Of a stretch of DNA of 64,000 bases, positions 17,154-26,150 are shown piece by piece; the stretch's first letter is position 1, and each line of letters starts with the position of its first letter. A program made the translations under genes and the position numbers. A model generated the notes under the pieces. The model had not been told where the DNA came from. It ran no database searches and saw only the letters and a list, made by a program, of their open reading frames with translations. Origin of the DNA: Lachnospiraceae bacterium (GTDB taxonomy: Bacteria; Bacillota; Clostridia; Lachnospirales; Lachnospiraceae); assembly GCA_902363835.1 (NCBI GenBank), contig CABJBM010000004.1:1-64000 (forward strand), given 5' to 3'.

Positions 17154-17933
17154 GTGCTGAAACTCGTAACATTCAATATAAGATGTGATTACGATCAGGA
17201 TAAGGGCAACAGTTTCCGATATCGGAAATCACTGATCCTGAAACAAATACAAAAGGAGAAACCGGATCTGATCTGCTTTCAGGAGGTGCTTTCTCATGTG
17301 GCAGCGTGGTTAAAGGATGTGTTAGATGATTATTATGTGGTCGGATGCGGGAGAAGTGAAACGCTGGAGGATGAAGAAGTGGCTGTGGCATACAAAAAGA
17401 AGCGGCTGAATCTGATCTCCATGGACACTTTCTGGCTTTCTTTACAGCCTTACCGGCCTGCCAGCAGGTATGAAGAACAGTCAACCTGTCCCCGGGTATG
17501 CACGGAAACATTGTTTGAAGATCTGGAGGAAAGGCAGGTGTTCCGTCTTTTTAATATTCATCTGGATCATCAGGGGGTACAGGCAAGGATTCTGGGGTTA
17601 AAGCAGGTACTTAAAAAGGCGGAGGAAGCAAAGCTGTTTCCCGAAGCGTCTGTGATTCTGGCAGGTGATTTTAATGCAGAACCGGATGGCAAAGAGCTTC
17701 TTGAGATAAAGCGGCGTCCGGAGTATAGGAATATCACAGAAGGCATTGGAGTTACATATCACGGCTTTGAGCCGGAAGATGAACCGGAGTGTATTGACTA
17801 TATTTTTATCAGAAACTCAAAAGGTGAAAGCATCGGCCTTAGATGCCGGTCTGTGGATAAATGGGAGGAGAGTGAGGAGGGCGTGTGGCTGTCGGACCAC
17901 TACCCTGTCTGCGCTTTGCTGGAATGGATTTGA
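17154..17933 (+). CDS. Endonuclease/exonuclease/phosphatase (EEP) family hydrolase
   Basis: A 259-residue protein. EEP motifs in order are TFNIRCD (Asn8), FQEVLSH (catalytic Glu), FNIHLDHQG, LAGDFNAEP, and the C-terminal LSDHYPVCA (catalytic His). There is no signal peptide, so it acts in the cytoplasm. The family includes sphingomyelinases, inositol-phosphate phosphatases and enzymes from yeast-mannan loci of Bacteroides. The GTG start lies behind GGGAGG. With two PHP proteins close by, a phosphodiester or phosphomonoester on mannan is the most likely target, though this is an inference. Confidence 0.87.
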   Translation: MLKLVTFNIRCDYDQDKGNSFRYRKSLILKQIQKEKPDLICFQEVLSHVAAWLKDVLDDYYVVGCGRSETLEDEEVAVAYKKKRLNLISMDTFWLSLQPYRPASRYEEQSTCPRVCTETLFEDLEERQVFRLFNIHLDHQGVQARILGLKQVLKKAEEAKLFPEASVILAGDFNAEPDGKELLEIKRRPEYRNITEGIGVTYHGFEPEDEPECIDYIFIRNSKGESIGLRCRSVDKWEESEEGVWLSDHYPVCALLEWI

Positions 17934-17962
17934 TAAAAAGTCATCAAAAGGGGGGATATTTT

Positions 17963-18889
17963 ATGCAATATGAGCCGCCAAAACAGCCGCTGGGAAAAAG
18001 GTTGTTTCGTTACTGGCCGCTGTATGTGATGCTTCTGCCTTGTATTATTTACTACATATTGATTTGCTATGTACCTATGGCAGGCTTGGTATTAGCTTTT
18101 AAGGATTATTCATTTAAGAAAGGAATCTGGGGAAGCCCATGGGTGGGATTTAGGTATTTTAAGACGTTCTTTTCCAGCTATGACGCTCCAAGGCTGGTGA
18201 AAAATACTTTAACCGTGGGTGTGATTAAGTGTATTCTGGAATTTCCGTTTGCAATAATACTGGCACTGATGTTAAATGAGCTTCGCAGCATGAAGTTTAA
18301 GAAGGTCGCACAGACGATTACATATCTTCCTCACTTTCTGTCTTCGATTATTATTGTTACGATGCTGCAGAGAATTCTGGCTCCCAACACAGGTGTGCTG
18401 AATCAGGCAGTTTCAGCACTGGAAGGAGATGGCAGTACGTTTTTCCTGATGGAGGCAAAATATTTTTTCCGAATTCTGTTTTCCATGGATTTGTGGAGGA
18501 ATATCGGCTGGGATTCCATCATCTATCTTGCGGCAATCAGTTCCGTAGACACTTCTCTGTATGAAGCGGCGGAGATGGATGGCTGCGGCAAGTTAAAAAA
18601 GATGTGGAATATTACGCTGCCCAGTATACGCGGAACCATAGGTCTTCTGTTTATCATGGGTGTGGGAGGACTGCTTTCCTCCGGAGTAGAGCAAATCTGG
18701 CTTCTGCGCACGCCCGGTAATATGTCACTGGCAGATACTCTCGATGTCTTTGTACTTCGGACCGGTATCCAGGGCGGGCAGTTTGGCTATGCAACAGCCA
18801 TTGGCTTAATACAGGGGCTTGTGGGCCTGGTATTGGTTGTAGTATGCAATAACCTCAGTAAAAAGGTTACTGAGGTTGGACTTTGGTAA
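17963..18889 (+). CDS. Sugar ABC transporter permease (LplB-like, CUT1)
   Basis: A 308-residue membrane protein with six predicted helices. The binding-protein-dependent permease signature EAAEMDGCGKLKKMWNITLP is present near residue 200. The N-terminus (LFRYWPLYVMLLPCIIYYILICYVPMAG) matches LplB-type permeases that work with large binding proteins. The start is ATG 17963 behind GGGGGGAT. It pairs with the second permease at 20786. No ATPase gene is in the operon, so a shared MsmK-like ATPase encoded elsewhere must energise it. Confidence 0.92.
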   Translation: MQYEPPKQPLGKRLFRYWPLYVMLLPCIIYYILICYVPMAGLVLAFKDYSFKKGIWGSPWVGFRYFKTFFSSYDAPRLVKNTLTVGVIKCILEFPFAIILALMLNELRSMKFKKVAQTITYLPHFLSSIIIVTMLQRILAPNTGVLNQAVSALEGDGSTFFLMEAKYFFRILFSMDLWRNIGWDSIIYLAAISSVDTSLYEAAEMDGCGKLKKMWNITLPSIRGTIGLLFIMGVGGLLSSGVEQIWLLRTPGNMSLADTLDVFVLRTGIQGGQFGYATAIGLIQGLVGLVLVVVCNNLSKKVTEVGLW

Positions 18890-18927
18890 TATTTTTATAA
18901 CTATATTTTTCTAGGGAGGTATTAAAT

Positions 18928-20676
18928 ATGAAAAGGGAAACTTTAAAACGTTGGCTGGCAGTGTCCATGGCCGGAGCCATGGCGTTGACAACGCTGGCAG
19001 GCTGCAGCACCCAGGGCAATAGCAGCAGTACTGCAAAAGGAGAAGAAAGCAGCACAGATCATTCCGATAAGCCGGATACCTGGATTGCAGACCGTACCAT
19101 TACGGTTCAGGCTTATGTAAATGATATCGGGGATACGCTTCCGGATGATTTTAACAACACGGAAACAATGAAGAAGATTACGGAACTGACGGGTATTAAG
19201 CTGGATGTCCGGTATACGCCCGGAGACAGTGATTCAAAAGTACTGGCTTCCCAGCTTGCATCAGGAACCATCCCGGATGTGATTGTCAGCTATCTGGATG
19301 ACTCCACAAGAAAGGAATTCCCACTGCTGTATAAGGCTGCTAAGGATGGCATGTTTGCAGATGTTTCTGATTATATGAAGAGCAGTAAAGTGTATTCCAA
19401 ATATTATGAAGATGATTACCTTCCCCAGGATACCCATGATAATATTGTGTTCAGAAAAAATCTGGACGGCGTCTATATGTGGCAGATGAATATAGACGAG
19501 ATTGACCGTTCTCTGGAATACAATGCGGATGAAGAATATGTGGGCGGTATGTACATTCAGTCTGCCATTGCGGATGCTCTTAATATTGATCCAAGAACAA
19601 TTAATACACAGGACGACTTTTATAACCTGCTGGTCAAGATTAAAGAAGGCGGCTTTAAGGATGATAACGGCAATGATGTGTATCCATTGGGGCCGAAATA
19701 CTGGGGCGGTTCTGCTGATCCCCTGAAATTTATCACCGCCGGATATAATTGGGGAGTCAGTGATAATTATAATCTGGATACAGATGGAAAAGTAAAACAC
19801 ATTGCTGAAACAGATTATGCCTATGACCAGATTAACTTTGTGAGAAAGCTTCTTAACGAAGGACTTATGAATCCTGAGTTCTTTACCATGGACTCCACCC
19901 GTGCGGAAGAGGTTTCCAGAAATCACAGCTCGGCAATCATGGCAGATGTTCATAATTATGAAGAAATCGTATATGGAAGTGGTGACTGGGTACCTCTTGG
20001 GCCGTTGAATGATATTCAGGGAGACAACAAGGAAGTGGTACACGGCAAGTCTCACCGCGGATGTATGGCAATCTCTGCAAATGCTGAGAAGCCGGAAGAG
20101 ATATTCCAGTTCTTTGACTGGCTGTCTACAAAGGAAGGGCAGATCATCGCCCAATATGGCGCTGAGGGAGTATCCTATGACATGGTAGACGGCTATCCGC
20201 GGTTAAAGGATGAGGTTGTTAAGAAATTAAATGAAGGTGATACGGATTATCTGATTAATACAGTTGGTTCCGGTCTTGGCGGTTCAGGAAATTACTTTTT
20301 TGAATTTGTGCTGACCAATAAAAACAACATTGATAACTTTGGGGAGTCACGTCCCGGTGCATCTGCAGGTGAATCCACTTTTGCAAGAAGTGTACAGATT
20401 GCCAGGGATTATCCGGTGGAAAAGAAACTGGTTCCGGGGCTTGATGCCACGGCATACTTATCGGCAGATGAACTGGCGGATGTTAAGATGCAGATGGAGC
20501 TTCTGGACTGGAAAGAAACCTTCATACAGGCATGCTTCGCGAAATCAGATGATGAGGTGAAATCAATTGTTGAATCCTTTCGTGCCCAGCTTAGAGCGGC
20601 AGGTGTGGAAAGATTTGAGGATCATGTGAAAAAGGTATACGATGAAAATCCGAAATCAGTAACATTTTATAAGTAA
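18928..20676 (+). CDS. Oligosaccharide-binding lipoprotein (LplA-like)
   Basis: A 582-residue lipoprotein. A signal peptide ends at the lipobox LAGC (Cys26), followed by a Ser-rich spacer. The mature part is a two-lobed extracellular solute-binding protein of the long LplA/YtcQ class that takes complex oligosaccharides. Genes of both permeases flank it, and a strong hairpin follows its stop codon. In this locus the ligand is most likely a mannooligosaccharide or an N-glycan fragment. Nothing looks truncated or shifted. Confidence 0.92.
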   Translation: MKRETLKRWLAVSMAGAMALTTLAGCSTQGNSSSTAKGEESSTDHSDKPDTWIADRTITVQAYVNDIGDTLPDDFNNTETMKKITELTGIKLDVRYTPGDSDSKVLASQLASGTIPDVIVSYLDDSTRKEFPLLYKAAKDGMFADVSDYMKSSKVYSKYYEDDYLPQDTHDNIVFRKNLDGVYMWQMNIDEIDRSLEYNADEEYVGGMYIQSAIADALNIDPRTINTQDDFYNLLVKIKEGGFKDDNGNDVYPLGPKYWGGSADPLKFITAGYNWGVSDNYNLDTDGKVKHIAETDYAYDQINFVRKLLNEGLMNPEFFTMDSTRAEEVSRNHSSAIMADVHNYEEIVYGSGDWVPLGPLNDIQGDNKEVVHGKSHRGCMAISANAEKPEEIFQFFDWLSTKEGQIIAQYGAEGVSYDMVDGYPRLKDEVVKKLNEGDTDYLINTVGSGLGGSGNYFFEFVLTNKNNIDNFGESRPGASAGESTFARSVQIARDYPVEKKLVPGLDATAYLSADELADVKMQMELLDWKETFIQACFAKSDDEVKSIVESFRAQLRAAGVERFEDHVKKVYDENPKSVTFYK

Positions 20677-20684
20677 GATATGAA

Positions 20685-20755
20685 GGGGGCGTAAAATGCA
20701 AAAATTCAACAAGATATGGCCTATATCTTGTATGGAGAATTCATTTTGCGCCCCC
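20685..20755 (+). promoter_or_regulatory. Long intercistronic hairpin between binding-protein and permease genes
   Basis: GGGGGCGTAAAATG (20685-20698) pairs with CATTTTGCGCCCCC (20742-20755), 14 pairs with one G-U. Two inner stems, AATTC/GAATT and AAGATAT/ATATCTT, extend the fold almost to its tip. There is no T-run, so termination is unlikely. The likely effect is protection of the upstream binding-protein mRNA. An ATG at 20696 lies inside the left arm and would be hidden, which supports the later permease start at 20786. Confidence 0.75.
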
Positions 20756-20785
20756 CTGAAGAAAGAGGAAAGGATTGGACAGAGA

Positions 20786-21685
20786 ATGAAACGTTTTATA
20801 AAGACAAATCCAATGGACCGGGCAATGCAGATATTGATTTATATAATAATCATTGCACTTTGTCTGATTATTCTGCTTCCGTGTTTAAATGTACTGGCTC
20901 TTTCTTTTAATGATGGAAAGGACGCTGCCCGGGGTGGCATCTGGTTCTGGCCAAGGGAATTTACATTAAACAATTTTAAAGAGGTATTTAAAGACGGAAG
21001 TATCATGAATGCATATGGCATCACTTTGGCAAGAACAGGAATCGGAACTTTTTTTAGTCTGATGGTCACTACCATGGCAGCCTTTGTACTGAAACAGAAT
21101 GATCTTCCCGGGCGTAAGCTCATCACGATTCTGATTACCTTTACCATGTTGTTTGGAGGCGGTCTGATTCCTACCTATATCCAGTATAAGAATCTGCATT
21201 TGCTGAATTCTTTCTGGGTATATGTAATTCCAGGCCTGGTGAGTGTAACGTACCTTATGATGGTGAGAAGCTTTTTTGAGGGGATACCGGACAGTCTGGA
21301 AGAGTCGGCAAAGCTTGATGGATGCGGATATTTTCAGATTTATACAAAAATCATGCTTCCTTTAAGTAAACCGGTAATTGCTGTTGTGGGACTTTATACG
21401 GCGGTGAATCACTGGAATGATTGGTTTGCCGGAGCATTCTATATGAATAATACGAAGTTATGGCCGGTTCAGACCGTATTGCAGCAGATGCTGACAAAAG
21501 CCATGAGTTCTCAGCGGGAGGTTACTTCCGTGGCTCAGGCACTGGCCCATAATACGGCAACCGTAACTTCAGATTCGTTAAAAATGGCGGCAGTTGTGGT
21601 AACCACAGTACCGATTCTCTGTGTATATCCTTTTATACAGAAATATTTTGCCCAGGGCGCTATGATTGGTGCGGTCAAAGGGTGA
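20786..21685 (+). CDS. Sugar ABC transporter permease (LplC/CUT1)
   Basis: A 299-residue membrane protein with six predicted helices. The EAA-type loop LEESAKLDGCGYFQIYTKIMLPLSKP is near residue 190. The N-terminus MDRAMQILIYIIIIALCLIILLPCLNVLALSFND is typical of LplC-type subunits. I choose ATG 20786 because the alternative ATG at 20696 is buried in the hairpin and would add a non-conserved 30-residue leader; the GAGGAAAGGA site at about 20765 is a fair but distant match. It forms the channel with the permease at 17963. Confidence 0.9.
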   Translation: MKRFIKTNPMDRAMQILIYIIIIALCLIILLPCLNVLALSFNDGKDAARGGIWFWPREFTLNNFKEVFKDGSIMNAYGITLARTGIGTFFSLMVTTMAAFVLKQNDLPGRKLITILITFTMLFGGGLIPTYIQYKNLHLLNSFWVYVIPGLVSVTYLMMVRSFFEGIPDSLEESAKLDGCGYFQIYTKIMLPLSKPVIAVVGLYTAVNHWNDWFAGAFYMNNTKLWPVQTVLQQMLTKAMSSQREVTSVAQALAHNTATVTSDSLKMAAVVVTTVPILCVYPFIQKYFAQGAMIGAVKG

Positions 21686-21703
21686 GTGCCCAGGGGAGTG
21701 AGA

Positions 21704-22657
21704 ATGAACGAAAAAAGATGGGATTTATACGTTTACGGTGATGTAAATATTGATATTGTAATACCTGGTGTGGAAAAGTTCCCTAAGCCGGGACAGGAGG
21801 ATGAGGTTCCGGTTATGGAGACTTTTGTAGGCGGCGGAGCCGCCCTGCTTGCACTGGGTATGGGGAAACTGGGGCTGCATCCGGTGTTTCAGGGAGAAGT
21901 GGGAGATGATTGCTATGGAGCGTTCATCCGGAAGATATTTCGGGAAAATAATATAGACGACTCCCTTCTCCGAACAAGCAAAACACAAAAGACAGGCATT
22001 TCTTTAAGCTTTACAAACGAGAAAGACAGGTCTTTTTTAACCTATCGCGGAACCAACGAAAGCATTAATATTGATACCGTTGATGTAGAGAAGGTAAATG
22101 ATGCTTCTCATATTCATGTGACAGGTTATGCAGGTTCCACAAATCACGATTCTTATTTAAGATTCCTCCGGCGAATCAAAGAGGAAACACAAGCTACGGT
22201 TTCCTTTGACGTAGGATGGGATTCCACAGGGGAATGGAAACGGGAGATTTATCAGCTGTTTCCTTATATTGACGTCTTGTTTATGAATGAAACAGAAGCC
22301 CGGCATTACGGGCGGAAACATAATGCGAAAGAGGTCGCGCTGGATTTTGCGGCGTATTGCGGACTGGCAGTGATTAAGCTGGGAAAACAGGGTTCCATTG
22401 CCGTAAAAGGGAAAGATATTTATGAGGCAGCCGCTTATACGGTGGAGGCCATAGATACCACTGGAGCCGGAGATTCATTTAATGCGGGGTTTTTGTATGG
22501 ATTTTTAAAAGAAAAATCACCAGAGGATTCTCTGCGGTGCGGGAATGGCTGCGGTGCCTTGTCAGTGACCGCACTTGGAGGAAACACAGGGTTTCCCACA
22601 GAGAGCAGGCTTATGGAGTTTATACAGACTTATAGGGAAAGGAGGATGGCAAAATGA
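21704..22657 (+). CDS. PfkB-family sugar kinase
   Basis: A 317-residue ribokinase-like protein. The N-terminal GDVNIDIVIPGVEKFPKPGQE and ETFVGGGAALLALGMGKLG segments bind sugar. The C-terminal signature DTTGAGDSFNAGFLYGFL holds the catalytic Asp and the anion hole. It phosphorylates a sugar or sugar-like product after the mannosidases act; mannose is a candidate, but PfkB enzymes cover many substrates. ATG 21704 follows GGGGAGTG. The stop overlaps the small gene at 22654 by four bases (ATGA), a sign of coupling. Confidence 0.88.
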   Translation: MNEKRWDLYVYGDVNIDIVIPGVEKFPKPGQEDEVPVMETFVGGGAALLALGMGKLGLHPVFQGEVGDDCYGAFIRKIFRENNIDDSLLRTSKTQKTGISLSFTNEKDRSFLTYRGTNESINIDTVDVEKVNDASHIHVTGYAGSTNHDSYLRFLRRIKEETQATVSFDVGWDSTGEWKREIYQLFPYIDVLFMNETEARHYGRKHNAKEVALDFAAYCGLAVIKLGKQGSIAVKGKDIYEAAAYTVEAIDTTGAGDSFNAGFLYGFLKEKSPEDSLRCGNGCGALSVTALGGNTGFPTESRLMEFIQTYRERRMAK

Positions 22658-22836
22658 AGCTTGCAGTGATTGGAGGGGCAGACTTTATTGTAACGGCCCT
22701 TCGTGTGTGGGGAGATGCTGTGAAAACACAGTCAAGAGAAACTGCCGTCAAAGCGCTGACGCTGCATCCTCTGGTAAATTCCTATTCCTTGGCAAAGCAG
22801 CTGGTGGATAGATACCATGGGCGTATGGAGGAATGA
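22654..22836 (+). pseudogene. Internally deleted GH4-family glycosidase (60 codons)
   Basis: The frame reads MKLAVIGGADFIV at its start, the NAD-binding N-terminus of GH4 6-phospho-glycosidases. It then jumps to SRETAVKALTLHPLVNSYSLAKQLVDRY, which is like the C-terminal end of the same family. About 380 residues in between are gone, and the join is in frame. A good ribosome site (AAAGGAGG) remains, so a short peptide may still be made. It lies between PfkB and GH38 without interrupting the operon. GH4 loss suggests that phosphorylated disaccharides were once also used here. Confidence 0.7.
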
Positions 22837-22839
22837 AAA

Positions 22840-25800
22840 ATGCCATTTGATTTTCACAATCGGGACAGAATTAAAAATATCATAGAGGAGTTGGAAAGCC
22901 TTAGATATAGAGAAAGAAAAGACCTGAAAGGGTTGTTATTATGGGAAGATAATGGGGCAGTAGGAAACAGAATTCCCCAAGGGACAGGAATGCCGGTGGA
23001 AGCCGGTTTTTGCTGGAAGGGCTGGGATCGTTATAACTGGCTGACTGCTGACGTAGAAATTCCCCAGGAATGGAAGGATAAAGAGGTTCTGGGACTGTTT
23101 GATTTTGGTGCCCGGATTGGAACGGGAAATAACGGGGATTTTGAGAGTTTACTGTACTTAAACGGAAAGCCTTATCAGGCAGTGGATGGAAATCACCGTG
23201 AAGTATTTTTGGAGCCGGCAGTAAATGGCCATTCCCAGGATCTGAAATTTCGTCTGTGGTCGGGATTAAGCGGCGGAGGAATTCCGGAGGAAAAGATGAT
23301 GGAAATCCGCCGGGCGCAGATAGGAATTCTTGATCATCCCACAGACGATCTGTATTATCTGGCAAAGGCAGCGCTTGAGACTTATGATTTGCTGCCAGTG
23401 GGAAATGAGTATAAAGAATGGATCTTGAATATTCTGGTCAATACTTTTACCAAGGTTAACTTTACAGAGCCGGGAAGTGAGGGATTTTATGAGACCGTGA
23501 AAATAGCCTGGCAGTTCCTTGACTCAAAGATGGATGGCAGGGGAAAGCCGGATGTGAATGTAAGCCTGATCGGACACACGCACATTGATGTGGCCTGGCT
23601 GTGGCGGCTGCGCCATACAAGAGAAAAGGCCGCACGCTCATTTTCTACCGTGAACCGGCTTATGGAGAAGTACCCTGAATATTTGTTTCTTCAGACACAG
23701 GCACAGTTATACGAGTATATCAAGGAAGATTATCCCGATATCTATACATATATTCAAAAGCGTGTGAAAGAGGGAAGATGGGAACCCTCCGGAGCCATGT
23801 GGGTGGAGTGCGACTGCAACTTAGCTTCCGGAGAATCCATCATTCGCCAGATTCTTATTGGCAAAAATTTCTTCAGACAGGAGTTTGGCTATGAAAGCGA
23901 ATACTTATGGCTGCCGGATGTGTTCGGATACTCCTGGGCACTGCCCCAGATTTTAAAAAGGTCGGGTATAGATACCTTTATGACCACAAAAATAAGTTGG
24001 AACGACACCAATCGTCTGCCTTATGATACTTTCCTCTGGAAAGGAATGGACGGAACTGAAGTGACGGCCCATTTTATCACAACAACAGACCCCGGAGAGG
24101 ACTACTATACCTATAATGGCAATACCAGTCCGGACGCCATAAAAGGTGTGTGGGAGCAGTATAAAAATAAGGATACCAATAAAGATCTGCTGATTTCCTT
24201 TGGATTCGGTGATGGGGGCGGCGGCCCTGCCAGAACCCAGATAAAGCAGGCAGAAGCCGCAAAAAAGATTCCTGGTCTGCCTCATGTAAAAATGGAGATG
24301 CCTACGGAATATTTCCGCCGTTTAAACCGGACATTGAAAGAAAATCCTATGGAGGGCTATATTCCCGTGTGGGATGGAGAACTGTATCTGGAGTTTCACA
24401 GGGGGACCTATACTTCTCAGGCCTACAATAAGAAGATGAACCGGAGAATGGAATATCTTCTTCGTGATACAGAGATGCTTTCCGTACTGGCAGGGACGGC
24501 TGCGGGACTGCCTTATGATTATGATAATCTTTTAAAGGCGTGGAAAATTGTGCTGTGCCACCAGTTCCATGATATTCTTCCCGGCTCTGCTATTAAAGAA
24601 GTGTATGAGGACAGCCATGTGGAATACGGCAGGGCTCTGCAGCTGGTAAGGGAAACCATGGAAGCGGTAAATCAGGCGCTTTATACACCGGAAGCAGGAT
24701 GTTATACGGTGTTCAATAACTCCAACTGGGTGAGAAGCGGGGCAGCTTTTATCCATATGACTGATGCAGAGCTTTCTCATTATAAAGGGTACATGGTAAC
24801 AGATGAGGACGGTCAGGAAGTAAAAGCAGTGTGGAAAGAAAATGGGGTGCTTATATGGGTTTTCCAGATACAGCCATTCTCATTTTCTGCCTTCCGCTTT
24901 GTAACCAAAAAAGCCGGTCATACCGGTGGGGAGCTGTCAGATTCTATGGTAGAAGCATCTCAGATTGAAACGCCATTTTACACGGTTTCCTGGAATGAAA
25001 AGGGTCAGTTGAACCGTATCTACGATAAGAAAGCGGAGCGTGAGGTTCTTCCTGAAGGGAAATGTGCCAATGTGCTTCAGATTTTTGAAGACAAGCCCAG
25101 ATGTTTTGATGCCTGGGAACTGGAGCCTACCATTGACTTAAAAAGAGAGACAGTGGAGAACTGTATTGCGGTCAATACCAGAAAACACAGTCTGGGCTGG
25201 GAAGTGGAGTTTTCCTGGCTGTATCATAAGTCTAAGATCCGGCAGACTATGTGCCTGTATGAAGAGAGTCCGCGGATTGATTTTAAGACAATCGTTGACT
25301 GGCAAGAGCGTCAGAAGCTGTTAAAGACCAGCTTTCCAGTGGATGTGCGTGCGGTGGATGCCCGGTTTGATATTCAAAATGGAAATATCCGCAGGCCGAT
25401 TACCAGGAATACCACCTGGGAAGCTGCCAAGTTTGAGGTGGCAGCTCACAAATGGGTGGATATCTGGGAAACCGGCTATGGAATGGCTGTGTTGAATGAC
25501 TGCAAATACGGTCATGATGTGAAAGAGGATACCATCCGTCTGACTCTTTTAAAATCGGCAGTGGATCCTGATTATACGGCAGATCTTGGAACCCATGAAT
25601 TTGCGTATGCAATTCTGCCTCATCATAAGGAATGGTATGAGGCGGGCATTGAGCAGCAGGCATTTGATTTAAATAATCCGCTGACCGGAAAGCCGGGTCA
25701 AAACAGGCTGGGAAGTGAAAGCTGGATTTCATTTAATCAGGAGAATCTGGCTGTTGATGCGCTGAAACGTGAAGAAAATGGAGAACGCATCATACTTCGT

Positions 25801-25971
25801 TTCCATGAGTTTGAGGGCAGAAGATGTTCTGTGAAAATCAGCAGCAGACTGCCGGTAAAACAATGGTGTGAGTGTAATTTGATGGAAGAGGAGACAAAGT
25901 TTAACCTGGGAGAGATTCAAGTACCGCTGAAACCTTATGAAATAAAGACATTATTGCTGGAGCTGGAATAA
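22840..25971 (+). CDS. GH38 alpha-mannosidase
   Basis: A 1043-residue cytoplasmic enzyme without signal peptide. Metal and catalytic motifs are LIGHTHIDVAWLWRLRHTREK (His246, His248, Asp250), GAMWVECDCNLASGES, and WLPDVFGYSWALPQ where Asp360 is the expected nucleophile. HQFHDILPGSAIKEVYED follows, and a C-terminal beta domain fills residues about 640-1043. GH38 enzymes remove alpha-1,2/1,3/1,6-mannose with retention and need a divalent metal. Together with GH125 it would dismantle imported mannooligosaccharides. The gene starts three bases after the GH4 remnant ends. Confidence 0.95.
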   Translation: MPFDFHNRDRIKNIIEELESLRYRERKDLKGLLLWEDNGAVGNRIPQGTGMPVEAGFCWKGWDRYNWLTADVEIPQEWKDKEVLGLFDFGARIGTGNNGDFESLLYLNGKPYQAVDGNHREVFLEPAVNGHSQDLKFRLWSGLSGGGIPEEKMMEIRRAQIGILDHPTDDLYYLAKAALETYDLLPVGNEYKEWILNILVNTFTKVNFTEPGSEGFYETVKIAWQFLDSKMDGRGKPDVNVSLIGHTHIDVAWLWRLRHTREKAARSFSTVNRLMEKYPEYLFLQTQAQLYEYIKEDYPDIYTYIQKRVKEGRWEPSGAMWVECDCNLASGESIIRQILIGKNFFRQEFGYESEYLWLPDVFGYSWALPQILKRSGIDTFMTTKISWNDTNRLPYDTFLWKGMDGTEVTAHFITTTDPGEDYYTYNGNTSPDAIKGVWEQYKNKDTNKDLLISFGFGDGGGGPARTQIKQAEAAKKIPGLPHVKMEMPTEYFRRLNRTLKENPMEGYIPVWDGELYLEFHRGTYTSQAYNKKMNRRMEYLLRDTEMLSVLAGTAAGLPYDYDNLLKAWKIVLCHQFHDILPGSAIKEVYEDSHVEYGRALQLVRETMEAVNQALYTPEAGCYTVFNNSNWVRSGAAFIHMTDAELSHYKGYMVTDEDGQEVKAVWKENGVLIWVFQIQPFSFSAFRFVTKKAGHTGGELSDSMVEASQIETPFYTVSWNEKGQLNRIYDKKAEREVLPEGKCANVLQIFEDKPRCFDAWELEPTIDLKRETVENCIAVNTRKHSLGWEVEFSWLYHKSKIRQTMCLYEESPRIDFKTIVDWQERQKLLKTSFPVDVRAVDARFDIQNGNIRRPITRNTTWEAAKFEVAAHKWVDIWETGYGMAVLNDCKYGHDVKEDTIRLTLLKSAVDPDYTADLGTHEFAYAILPHHKEWYEAGIEQQAFDLNNPLTGKPGQNRLGSESWISFNQENLAVDALKREENGERIILRFHEFEGRRCSVKISSRLPVKQWCECNLMEEETKFNLGEIQVPLKPYEIKTLLLELE

Positions 25972-25981
25972 AAGGGAGCCA

Positions 25982-26150
25982 TGAACATGAGGATTCAATT
26001 CACCTGCAGTCCTGTACGCGAAAGCAGGAACTTACGGGGCTGAACCGCAAAGAGATTTATGAGAGCTGTGACAGCCTGGCTGACTACGGAGAAACCTGTT
26101 ATACCTTTGTTGTGGGTAACAGTATGGCTATTGAAGGAAGGAAACGATAG
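25982..26150 (+). pseudogene. Unidentified gene fragment between GH38 and the 525-residue gene
   Basis: After a short start (MNMRIQFTCSPVRESRNLRG, then a stop), another frame reads QELTGLNRKEIYESCDSLADYGETCYTFVVGNSMAIEGRKR and ends at a TAG just before the next ATG. The codon use looks like real protein. It appears to be the joined N- and C-terminal ends of a gene that lost its middle, as with the GH4 remnant 3 kb upstream. I do not recognise the family. Confidence 0.4.

Noticed and set aside
19261..20154. Reverse-strand frame of 297 codons inside the oligosaccharide-binding protein gene
   Set aside because: It lies wholly within a clearly real forward gene and has no family features; long antisense frames are common here.
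20696..20785. Longer N-terminus for the second sugar permease
   Set aside because: The ATG and ribosome site are inside the 14-bp stem at 20685-20755, and the extra residues do not look like a permease.
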